Assembly (NCBI RefSeq): GCF_002215215.1
Contig: NZ_CP018632.1
Location: forward strand, 6,134,501-6,198,500
Source of the DNA: Granulosicoccus antarcticus IMCC3135
GTDB lineage: Bacteria; Pseudomonadota; Gammaproteobacteria; Granulosicoccales; Granulosicoccaceae
Length of the DNA: 64,000 nt
Reading direction: 5' to 3'
Shown: in pieces, positions 36,576 to 44,532 of the stretch
How the letters are laid out: the number at the start of each line of letters is the position of its first letter
Position numbering within the stretch: the first letter of the stretch is position 1
Translations under genes and position numbers: made by a program
Notes under the pieces: generated by a model
Told to the model about the DNA's origin: nothing
Databases searched by the model: none
What the model saw: only the letters and a program-made list of their open reading frames with translations

Positions 36576-37496
36576 GTGAATTATCCTGACAAAGTCTGCC
36601 TGGTCGAAGTCGGACCACGCGACGGCTTGCAAAACGAAGCGACGGCATTGACGGCGTCCCAGAAAAGCACACTCGTCGATAAACTATCAGCCTGCGGCTT
36701 GCCTGTGATCGAAACCGGCTCCTTCGTATCCCCACGCTGGGTGCCGCAAATGGCTGATTCGTCGGCTGTTTTCGAGAAAATAAAGCGCCGCCCGGGTGTT
36801 CGCTATACGGCCCTGACACCCAATGAGCGAGGCCTGGATGCGGCAATTGATGCCAATGTCAGCGAAATCGCGATTTTTGCCGCGGTCACTGAAAGCTTCT
36901 CGCGCAAGAACCTGAATGCCAGCATTCAGGAAACACTTCAGCGGTTCGAGCCTGTGCTTGCCCGCGCCGCCGCCAGAGACCTGCCAGTGCGCGGTTACCT
37001 GTCTTGCGTTCTGGGCTGCCCCTATGAGGGAGAAGTGGAGCCTCAGGTAGTCAGTCAGCTGACTCGCCAGCTACTCGACAGTGGCTGTCATGAAGTCTCG
37101 CTGGGCGATACCATCGGCACGGGTACCGCTGGCAGCATGAGCCGCTTACTGGACACCCTGCTCACAGACAACATCCCCGTCGAACAGCTGGCCATGCATT
37201 GTCATGATACCTATGGCCAGGCATTGGCCAATATCGTGATAGCGCTGCAATACGGCATAGCCACCATCGATACATCAGTGGCAGGTCTCGGCGGCTGCCC
37301 GTATGCAGTCGGTGCGACTGGCAATGTGGCCACCGAAGATGTGGTTTATCTGCTGAACGGCCTGGGCATCGAACATGGAGTCGACATGCCCTTATTGCTC
37401 GAAGCCAGTCGCTATATCAGTGAGCAGCTACAGCGCGATACTCAATCTCGTGCAGCCAAGGCTCTGCTGACAGCGCAGAGCACGAGCGCGGCTTGA
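36576..37496 (+). CDS. Hydroxymethylglutaryl-CoA lyase
   Basis: 306 residues from a GTG start. The HMG-CoA lyase family of TIM-barrel enzymes is shown by VEVGPRDGLQNE (catalytic Arg15, metal Asp16), ETGSFVSPRWVPQMAD, the metal ligands MHCHDTYGQALAN, and the cysteine loop AGLGGCPYAVGATGNVATEDVVYLL. It splits HMG-CoA to acetoacetate and acetyl-CoA, the last step of leucine breakdown. The next genes (thioesterase, crotonase, CoA-transferase, ETF-QO further on) also belong to acyl-CoA metabolism, but no MCC genes are present. Confidence 0.95.
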   Translation: MNYPDKVCLVEVGPRDGLQNEATALTASQKSTLVDKLSACGLPVIETGSFVSPRWVPQMADSSAVFEKIKRRPGVRYTALTPNERGLDAAIDANVSEIAIFAAVTESFSRKNLNASIQETLQRFEPVLARAAARDLPVRGYLSCVLGCPYEGEVEPQVVSQLTRQLLDSGCHEVSLGDTIGTGTAGSMSRLLDTLLTDNIPVEQLAMHCHDTYGQALANIVIALQYGIATIDTSVAGLGGCPYAVGATGNVATEDVVYLLNGLGIEHGVDMPLLLEASRYISEQLQRDTQSRAAKALLTAQSTSAA

Positions 37497-37507
37497 GACC
37501 CGCTGCC

Positions 37508-37966
37508 TCAGAGTCTTGATTCGGGCGGCGGTATCGAATAGGTACCCGTAACATGGGCGACCGGGTCGTCCGCCCCCAATTCTTCGCTGAACAGCGTGAC
37601 CTCCCCCACCGCCAGGCGCTTGCCCAGTTTCAGCATGCGAGCATCTGCAACAAGGTCTGCGGGCATTGGCTTGCGCAAAAAATTGATGGAAAGACTGGTA
37701 GTGACAGCCAGCTCCACCGCGCCGATGCGTGACAGCACCAGCGCATACAGCGCCGCATCTGCCAGGCCCATCATCACAGGTCCGGCGATCGTGCCACCGG
37801 GACGCAGGAAGCGATCGTTGTATACAGCACGCAGCCGTACATGGTCGTCGGCAAAATAATCAACGTTGATGCCCATGGTTTCGGCAAACGGCAGACGCTC
37901 GGCCAGGATCAAGCGGAAAGACTCCACATCCAGCTGCAACGCTGGCGCTGATGCCTGCCTGGCCAT
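37508..37966 (-). CDS. PaaI-type hotdog-fold thioesterase
   Basis: 152 residues from the ATG at 37966. A GTG at 38005 or an ATG at 38074 would add poorly conserved residues. The single hotdog domain shows ERLPFAETMGINVDYF, NDRFLRPGGTIAGPVMMGLADAALYALVL around the central helix with its acidic residue, and SLSINFLRKPMPADLVADARMLKLGKRLAVGEV. Such proteins hydrolyse acyl- or aryl-CoA thioesters. It is convergent with HMG-CoA lyase (11-base gap) and divergent from the crotonase gene. Confidence 0.82.
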   Translation of the reverse strand: MARQASAPALQLDVESFRLILAERLPFAETMGINVDYFADDHVRLRAVYNDRFLRPGGTIAGPVMMGLADAALYALVLSRIGAVELAVTTSLSINFLRKPMPADLVADARMLKLGKRLAVGEVTLFSEELGADDPVAHVTGTYSIPPPESRL

Positions 37967-38131
37967 CGACGGTTTCCCAGATTCTTCAGGGGGTTTGCTG
38001 CTCACGGCAAGTTTTCCGATTTCGTGGGTCGACCCAACCGGTGATACCCTAGCATTAAACCTCATTGATGGCATAACACGCTGTGTTCCGACGGCACTGT
38101 GCCCATACTCACGCCCTAGAGGCTCAAAGTC

Positions 38132-38944
38132 ATGAATCAGGCAAATCCCTCCTCAGAGTCTCCCTTGCTTCTGGAACAACTGGACTCTCAAGGTATTCTG
38201 ACGCTGACACTCAACCGCCCGAAGCAATTCAATGCCTTGAGCGAAGCCATGCTCGATGCGCTGCAAAGTGCTCTGCACAACGTCGATGAGCGAGTCCGCG
38301 TCATTGTCATCGCAGCCTCTGGCAAGGCGTTCTGCGCCGGTCACGATCTACGCGAAATGCGCTCGCATGTGGATGAGGCCCAAGGTGGTGAGCGGTGGCA
38401 ACGCGAGTTGTTCGACAAATGTTGCCGTTTCATGCAAACCCTGACAGAACTGCCGCAGCCTGTGATTGCCCGGGTGCAGGGCCTGGCAACCGCAGCCGGT
38501 TGTCAGCTGGTGGCCAACTGTGATCTGGCGGTCGCAGCCGATCATTGCCAGTTTGGCGTTTCAGGAGTCAATCTGGGTCTGTTCTGCAGTACCCCATCAG
38601 TAGCCTTGTCCAGAAATCTGTCCCGCAAGCGAGCTTTTCAGATGCTGGTCACCGGAGAATTCATCAATGCCGAAACTGCTCTGGACTGGGGGCTGATCAA
38701 TCGTCATGTGCCCGATGAGCAGCTCGATGCGGCCATATCCGTTCTTTGTGAACAGATCTGCAAAAAATCGCAAGTTGCCATCGCCACCGGCAAGACACTC
38801 TTTTATAAACAGCTTGAAAGTCCGCTTGCCGAGGCCTACGCCCTGGCCAGCGAAGCCATGGCCTGCAACATGATGTCAGAAGATGCCAGCGAGGGAATCG
38901 ATGCATTTTTCGACAAGCGGGAACCACAATGGAAGCACCGCTGA
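38132..38944 (+). CDS. Enoyl-CoA hydratase/isomerase family protein (ECHDC3-like)
   Basis: 270 residues of the crotonase fold: LTLNRPKQFNALSEAM, KAFCAGHDLREM for the first oxyanion strand, and GLATAAGCQLVANCDLAVA for the second. The two glutamates used by true enoyl-CoA hydratases are missing (GCQL and VSGVNLGLFCSTPSVALSR in their places). The latter block is the hallmark of the ECHDC3 subgroup, whose reaction is not settled. So hydration activity should not be assumed. Neighbours point to CoA-ester metabolism. Confidence 0.88.
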   Translation: MNQANPSSESPLLLEQLDSQGILTLTLNRPKQFNALSEAMLDALQSALHNVDERVRVIVIAASGKAFCAGHDLREMRSHVDEAQGGERWQRELFDKCCRFMQTLTELPQPVIARVQGLATAAGCQLVANCDLAVAADHCQFGVSGVNLGLFCSTPSVALSRNLSRKRAFQMLVTGEFINAETALDWGLINRHVPDEQLDAAISVLCEQICKKSQVAIATGKTLFYKQLESPLAEAYALASEAMACNMMSEDASEGIDAFFDKREPQWKHR

Positions 38945-38954
38945 TGGAGTTTCA

Positions 38955-41156
38955 CTAAAGCCCAGACGCTTTTTTCAGCCCTGTCTGCGTGTAGTCCAGC
39001 AACCAGCGCTCAAACTCTTCGGCCGGCATTGGACGGCCGATCAGAAAACCCTGAGCCTCGTTACAATCAAATCCGTGCAGTATGTCGTACTGCTGCTGCG
39101 TCTCGACTCCTTCAGCCACGACACTCAGATTCAGATTGTGACTGAGCGTGATGATGGCCGACACGATAGCCACGTCGCCCGAGTCGATGCCCAGATCCTT
39201 GACAAAGGAGCTGTCAATCTTGAGCTTGTCTACCGGCAGACGCTTCAGATAACTGAGTGAGGAAAAACCGGTACCAAAATCATCGATAGCGACCTGGATT
39301 CCCAGCGCCTTCATATCACGAAGAATCCGGATACCCAGCTCGGGGTCCTGCAATAGCAGGCTTTCTGTCAGTTCAATTTCCAACAGTCTGGAATCCAGCC
39401 CGCTGTAGGCAATCGCCTCGTTGATATCGGCAATCATGTCACTGCGGGTGAATTGAACCGACGAACAGTTGACAGCCATGACCAGGGGCGAGACTCCGCC
39501 ATCGATCCACGCCTGCATTTGCAGGGATGCTTCACGCAGCACCCAACGACCCAGAGGCAGAATCAGCCCCGTCTCTTCAGCCAACGGTATGAAGTCAGCA
39601 GGATTGACTGCTCCATGCTCACCTCGATCCCAACGCACCAGTGCCTCTACGCCACTGACACTACCGTCACACAAGTTGACCTTGGGCTGATAGACCAGGG
39701 TAAGTAAATTGTTTTCGATGGCATCCTTGAGTTCATTTTCAAGTGAAAACCGGGCAATAGCCTGCTCGTGAATCTCCCGCGAATAGAATTGATAGCCATT
39801 GCGACCTGATTCCTTTGCATGGTACATGGCCACATCTGCACTTTTCATCAGATTTTCAGCGTTGTTTCCATCGGCCGGATAAACGCTGATACCAATGGTG
39901 GTGGTCAATGAGACCATCTGATCACCGAGCTGATAGGGCACTCTGATCGATTGAGCAATCCGTTCCGCTACCCGCGCCGCATCTTCGGCCCGATTGACCT
40001 GACCGAGCAACACAACGAACTCATCTCCCCCCAGGCGTGCCACCGTGTGTTGGGAGTCACTCTCATCCGTGATGAACTCACTTTCTGTACTAACCGTATC
40101 CGAGTCTCGTACAACCTGCGTCAATCTGGCAGACACCTGTTGCAACAGGTCATCACCGGCATCATGACCCAGCGAATCGTTTACCTGTTTGAAGTGATCA
40201 AGATCGAGAAACAACAAGGCAAACTTGTTGTCACTACGTTTGGCAAGTTTCAGTGTATAACGCAGCTGCTCATTCAACTGGGCCCGATTGGGCAAGCCTG
40301 TCACCAGATCAAAATAGGCCAGATTGTGAATCTGCTTCTGGGCATCAGTGCGTTCGGTAATATCCTGAATCGTACCCATCATATGGGTGCAAGGATCTCC
40401 TTCGACACCGTGAGGCTCTGCTTCCAGGCGAATACGCCGCATGGACTCATCATGGTTACCTGGCACAGAAAATTCGATGTTGAACGATTGTGATTCTTCA
40501 ACAGCCTGCTCTGCCAGCATACGAACCGTAGGCCGATCGGCATCGACTATTTTCTCCAGAAAATCATCCCACACTTGCATTGTCTGATTTTCCTGCAAAT
40601 GGAGAACCCGCCCAAATTCGCGAGACCATGACAAGTCTCCTGTGCACACACACCATTCCCAATTACCCAGCCTTGCAATTCGCTGGGCGTTATCAAGTTT
40701 GAACTGACTGGCTCGTAACTCATCAGCAGTCAGCTTGGAACGCAACATGTATTGCACACGATGAGGCAGAATGAAAAAATTGATGGGCTTGGTCAGAAAG
40801 TCAGTTGCACCTTCATCATAGGCGCGGGTGATGGAGTCCAGATCATCCAGCCCGGTGATCATCAGAATAGGCACATGCATGCCCAGAGGCAGTTTGCGGA
40901 TACCATTGATGGCCGCAAAGCCATCCATTACCGGCATCACAGCATCCATGATGACAAGATCCGGTTCGAATTCACGGAATTTGTCAATCGCTTCGATGCC
41001 GTCTGCTGCGTGCAGCACATCGAAACCTGCATCTTCCAACGCACCTTCGGCCATCATCAAGCTGGCAATATCATCATCCACATGCAGCACGATGGGGCGT
41101 ACACGTTGTACGAGTGGCATCACCATTTGCAATGATTGTGGCGACGAAGCACTCAT
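38955..41156 (-). CDS. Response regulator with PAS, GGDEF and EAL domains
   Basis: 733 residues from the ATG at 41156. Receiver domain 20-140: acidic pocket VDDD, phosphoacceptor Asp71 in LVIMDAVMP, and TKPIN lysine. PAS-like segment about 150-275. GGDEF about 285-460 with intact RLGGDEFVVLLG; the upstream RxxD inhibitory site (RDSD) is moved away from it by an acidic, Ser-rich insertion of about 17 residues. EAL about 480-720 with intact EAL (GVEALVRW), ESLL-type ELTES, DDFGTGFSSLSYL, KIDSSF and AEGVET. Both making and breaking of cyclic di-GMP are possible. It overlaps the HPt gene stop by one base (TGATG), so it is probably the output of that phosphorelay. Confidence 0.94.
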   Translation of the reverse strand: MSASSPQSLQMVMPLVQRVRPIVLHVDDDIASLMMAEGALEDAGFDVLHAADGIEAIDKFREFEPDLVIMDAVMPVMDGFAAINGIRKLPLGMHVPILMITGLDDLDSITRAYDEGATDFLTKPINFFILPHRVQYMLRSKLTADELRASQFKLDNAQRIARLGNWEWCVCTGDLSWSREFGRVLHLQENQTMQVWDDFLEKIVDADRPTVRMLAEQAVEESQSFNIEFSVPGNHDESMRRIRLEAEPHGVEGDPCTHMMGTIQDITERTDAQKQIHNLAYFDLVTGLPNRAQLNEQLRYTLKLAKRSDNKFALLFLDLDHFKQVNDSLGHDAGDDLLQQVSARLTQVVRDSDTVSTESEFITDESDSQHTVARLGGDEFVVLLGQVNRAEDAARVAERIAQSIRVPYQLGDQMVSLTTTIGISVYPADGNNAENLMKSADVAMYHAKESGRNGYQFYSREIHEQAIARFSLENELKDAIENNLLTLVYQPKVNLCDGSVSGVEALVRWDRGEHGAVNPADFIPLAEETGLILPLGRWVLREASLQMQAWIDGGVSPLVMAVNCSSVQFTRSDMIADINEAIAYSGLDSRLLEIELTESLLLQDPELGIRILRDMKALGIQVAIDDFGTGFSSLSYLKRLPVDKLKIDSSFVKDLGIDSGDVAIVSAIITLSHNLNLSVVAEGVETQQQYDILHGFDCNEAQGFLIGRPMPAEEFERWLLDYTQTGLKKASGL

Positions 41157-41515
41157 CAAACAAACGCGCTCACATGGTTATCCAGCTCTTCGATACTGGC
41201 CTCGTACAATGCATCGACACCACCTCCCAACACTCTGCAGGCAGACAGGTCATTCTCATGTGCTGCATTTTCAATGTCCTGAAAACGCTCACTGAGTAAT
41301 CTGGCCCCCAAATAGGCGCTGCTCGATTTCATGCAATGGGCCGCGGCACCCACCGCTTGCAGGTCGGCAGAGTCCAGCCCCAGCTGAAGTGCTGAGATCG
41401 ATTCAGGTGATTCGGATTTGAACAGTTCCACTATTCGAGTTAACAAGTCAGGTTTACCGGGACGCTGCAACGAGGAAATCGCCTGGAGCGCATGCGGATC
41501 AATATGGATCGTCAT
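41156..41515 (-). CDS. Histidine phosphotransfer (HPt) domain protein
   Basis: 119 residues, a single four-helix HPt domain. The phosphorylated histidine is His60 in AAHCMKSSSAYLGARLLSERF, the usual H.(L/M)KSSSA.LGA motif. It would shuttle phosphate between a hybrid histidine kinase, which is not in the window, and a receiver domain. The receiver-GGDEF-EAL protein is encoded directly downstream with a one-base overlap, and is the obvious partner. The upstream membrane-protein gene ends 1 base before it. Confidence 0.9.
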   Translation of the reverse strand: MTIHIDPHALQAISSLQRPGKPDLLTRIVELFKSESPESISALQLGLDSADLQAVGAAAHCMKSSSAYLGARLLSERFQDIENAAHENDLSACRVLGGGVDALYEASIEELDNHVSAFV

Positions 41516-41516
41516 C

Positions 41517-41957
41517 TCAGTGCCCTCGCGGACTTCTATGTCCGTGCCAGGAACCGAGACCTTTGCTATTGATTAACGACTGATCCCGTCCGAACTGAGC
41601 ATATTGGAGCTTTAACTCCGATTTTAATGATTCAAGTCTCACATACGAGGCATCCAGGCCGGATGGCGATACCAAAGCAGCTGACTCGGGAACCGCGGCT
41701 TGCGATTCCCAGTCCAGCATCGTGACACCGAAACGTCCTTGCCTGGGAGCTTGCAGCCTGGTCAGCCGCTGTGACTCTGACACAATCGACACATCAGCGA
41801 ATGACTCTGATACCCAGAAAACGAGCATGCTGCACATGATCAACGCCAGAAATGCCGCAAACCATTGAGCGGTAGGTAAAACGATATAACCCCACATCAG
41901 CAGCAGGTACATACCTGCTGCCATGGTGAAGCGTATGGCTTGCGAATTTTTTGACAT
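41517..41957 (-). CDS. Small membrane protein of unknown function in a cyclic di-GMP signalling unit
   Basis: 146 residues from the ATG at 41957. An ATG at 42044 would add 29 residues unlike a protein start. Two adjacent hydrophobic helices (about 14-32 and 36-54) are followed by a roughly 90-residue soluble tail with a helical stretch (SYVRLESLKSELKLQYAQF). The family is not recognised. Its stop is 1 base from the HPt start, so the three genes form one tight unit, and it may sense a signal or hold the HPt protein at the membrane. That role is inference. Confidence 0.72.
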   Translation of the reverse strand: MSKNSQAIRFTMAAGMYLLLMWGYIVLPTAQWFAAFLALIMCSMLVFWVSESFADVSIVSESQRLTRLQAPRQGRFGVTMLDWESQAAVPESAALVSPSGLDASYVRLESLKSELKLQYAQFGRDQSLINSKGLGSWHGHRSPRGH

Positions 41958-42069
41958 CCCGGATCTCAAACCTATCTCATGCACACCATATCGACGCAGG
42001 TGCAAACAACTTGACAAGGGAGTTAGCGGGAATTCAGGGCGCAACCATTTCCGGGCGGCTCGCAGCCTC

Positions 42070-43275
42070 CTAGATCAGCTGACTTTCCCGCCACTGAGTC
42101 ACTTTGGCAGCATCAACATCTAGCCAGTCCTGCAAAACCTCGTCGGTGTGCTGACCCAGCTCAGGACCTGCCCAACGTGTACTTGCCGGGGTGTCAGTCA
42201 ATAGCGGGTGAACCGCTGGCATGAGACGAGGCTCGCCGTTGACCGGCACACTCTCGAACATCCCGCGATCCTTGAAATGCGGATCCTCCACCATGTCGGC
42301 AATGGAATTGACGGGACCTGCCGGTACATCCGCATCATCCAGGATCGCCAATGCATCCGTCGAATCCAGAGTGGCACTCCAGGCGGCCAGCACCTGATCA
42401 ATTTGCTTTTCGTTGGCAATGCGGCCCTGGTTATTCGCCAACTTCTGATCTTCGGCCATCTGTGGTTGACCGACCGCTACCATCAGACGCTTGAAGATGG
42501 TATCCCCATTGCCACCGATAACGATATAACGATCATCTCTGCACTGATATGTATTAGTAGGGACGATCCCCGTCACCGTCGAACCCGACGGCTCCCGTAC
42601 CACGCCAGCCCCATCGTACTCAGGCAGCACACCTTCGAGCATATTGAATACCGACTCCACAATCGAGACGTCCACAACCTGCCCTCCCTGCCCCAGGCGC
42701 TGGCGTGCGATGAGTGCCAGCAGTGCACCGATGGTGGCATGCATACCAGCCAGAGAGTCCCCCAGAGACAGGTTCAGACGTACCGGCTTCTCTCCGGGCT
42801 GCCCATTGAGGTAGCGCAAGCCACCTGCCGCCTCACAGGCCGAGGCAAAACCGGGCTTGACCGAATAAGGCCCGGTCTGTCCGTAACCGGACACGCGGGT
42901 GTAGATAAGCTCCGGGTGCATTTTTTCAAGAACATCCGGCCCCAGCCCCCAGGCCTCCATTCGTCCGGGACGAAAATTTTCGATCAGAATGTCAGCCTGC
43001 ATCAGTAATTGCTTTGCTATCTCAGCACCGTCAGGATTTGACAGATCCAGCGTCACTGATTTCTTGTTGCGAGCCAGGCTGCGCCACCAGTAAGAGGTAC
43101 CTTGTTCATCCAGTTCTCGCCATGTCCGCAGCGGATCTCCCCGACCCGGCGGTTCGATCTTGACAACCTCCGCGCCAAAAGCTGCCAGCATCTGTCCGGC
43201 AAAAGGCCCTGCGATCAGCTGCCCCATCTCCAGTACCCGTATGCCGGACAGAGGTAGATTACTCGTTTGCGTCAT
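42070..43275 (-). CDS. CaiB/BaiF family (class III) CoA-transferase
   Basis: 401 residues with the family blocks GIRVLEMGQLIAGPFAGQMLAAFGAEVVKIEPPGRGDPLR near the N-terminus, SLARNKKSVTLDLSNPDG, ENFRPGRMEAWGLG, and LSLGDSLAGMHATIGALLAL with the catalytic aspartate. The closing VQDWL-type helix reads VLQDWLDVDAAKV. It moves CoA between carboxylic acids, forming an interlocked dimer. The substrate is not clear. Close relatives act on formyl-, succinyl- or carnitine-type CoA esters. It sits between the signalling trio and sohB, all on the minus strand. Confidence 0.93.
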   Translation of the reverse strand: MTQTSNLPLSGIRVLEMGQLIAGPFAGQMLAAFGAEVVKIEPPGRGDPLRTWRELDEQGTSYWWRSLARNKKSVTLDLSNPDGAEIAKQLLMQADILIENFRPGRMEAWGLGPDVLEKMHPELIYTRVSGYGQTGPYSVKPGFASACEAAGGLRYLNGQPGEKPVRLNLSLGDSLAGMHATIGALLALIARQRLGQGGQVVDVSIVESVFNMLEGVLPEYDGAGVVREPSGSTVTGIVPTNTYQCRDDRYIVIGGNGDTIFKRLMVAVGQPQMAEDQKLANNQGRIANEKQIDQVLAAWSATLDSTDALAILDDADVPAGPVNSIADMVEDPHFKDRGMFESVPVNGEPRLMPAVHPLLTDTPASTRWAGPELGQHTDEVLQDWLDVDAAKVTQWRESQLI

Positions 43276-43330
43276 AGGTGGGGACTCTCAACTCTGGGCT
43301 GAACTATCAACGATTGGGCGGCACAACTTC

Positions 43331-44434
43331 CTAGCCGATCGAAAAACGGCTTTTCATCAGACGATCAAACCATTTGAGCAAGACACCATCCACGGTGCTC
43401 TGAACACCGATTGAAAAGCGCTCCATCAGGCCCTTTCGCACTTTGTAACTGATGATCAGTACTTCACGCTCTTCGCAGGCATCAATCAGATACTGATCAC
43501 TGGTCGACAGATGATCCGCCAGATTCAGATCCAGGGTGTCCTGCCCAGACCAGATTTCACCGGTCGCCACCGCATCGATATCAAGGCTCGGACGACGCTT
43601 GCTGACGTAGGCCTTGAACTGGGTATGAATACGCTCGATATCCTCGATGAACTTCTGTCGTCCTTCTTCGGTGTTCTCTCCAAAAACAGTCAGAGTTCGC
43701 TTGTATTTACCGGCGGTGAGCATCTCGAAATCTATGTTCAGCTCCTTCAACAAGCGATGGAAGTTGGGAATCTGAGCCACGACGCCGATCGAACCCAATA
43801 CCGCAAATGGCGCTGCCACCAGCTTGTCAGCAACACAGGCCATCATGTAACCACCACTGGCAGCCACTTTGTCGACACAGATCGTCAGCGGCACTTTCTT
43901 GTCGCGGATACGATCCAGCTGCGAGGCTGCCAGGCCGTAGGAGGTCACCATGCCGCCGCCGCTTTCCAGCCGCACCAACACCTCATCCTCCGGCGTCGCC
44001 GTGGTTAGCACTGCCGTGATTTCACGTCGCAGCTTTTCCACTTCACTGGCCCGGATATCACCATCAAAATCCATGACGTACAAACGTTTACGAGTTGTTT
44101 CAACGAGCTTGGTTTCACCACTGCCACGTTGTTTTCGAGCCATTTTCGCGGCTTTCCTGGCCGCCTTTTTTTCAGCCTTGTCGGCCGCTTTCTTGTCCTT
44201 TTCTGCCTGCTTGCGCTCTTCAGGCTCCATCAGGGAAAACGACAGCGCCTCCTGCATATCCTCAAGATTTTCATTGTATTTCTTGATCTCGATATGCCCC
44301 TCTCCTTCGCCGCCTCCTGACTCCCGACCTCGCATCGCCGCCGACACGATAGCCGCGATGATCGCCACCACGGCAATCACGAAGGTCAATGCCTTCAGGA
44401 AAAACAAACCGTACTCGTAAAAAAATTCAGCCAC
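43331..44434 (-). CDS. sohB: SohB-type inner-membrane S49 serine peptidase
   Basis: 367 residues from a GTG with GAGG 6 bases upstream. One N-terminal membrane helix (about 8-33), then a highly charged Lys/Ala/Glu linker (about 70-105), then the S49 domain. The nucleophile is Ser193 in DKVAASGGYMMACVADK, and the general-base lysine lies in the AGKYKRTLT block (about 242-249). FAVLGSIGVVAQIPNFHRLL is also typical. The length and linker match SohB rather than SppA. It is a periplasm-facing protease related to signal peptide peptidase, with few known substrates. Confidence 0.93.
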   Translation of the reverse strand: MAEFFYEYGLFFLKALTFVIAVVAIIAAIVSAAMRGRESGGGEGEGHIEIKKYNENLEDMQEALSFSLMEPEERKQAEKDKKAADKAEKKAARKAAKMARKQRGSGETKLVETTRKRLYVMDFDGDIRASEVEKLRREITAVLTTATPEDEVLVRLESGGGMVTSYGLAASQLDRIRDKKVPLTICVDKVAASGGYMMACVADKLVAAPFAVLGSIGVVAQIPNFHRLLKELNIDFEMLTAGKYKRTLTVFGENTEEGRQKFIEDIERIHTQFKAYVSKRRPSLDIDAVATGEIWSGQDTLDLNLADHLSTSDQYLIDACEEREVLIISYKVRKGLMERFSIGVQSTVDGVLLKWFDRLMKSRFSIG

Positions 44435-44532
44435 TCTCTACCTCTGGGTGTGTGTCATTTCAGTTTTCGCAGACCGGGACGGACTCAATGGTTATGACTC
44501 AAAACCACCCCGTCGGGTCTGCTCACTGGAAA

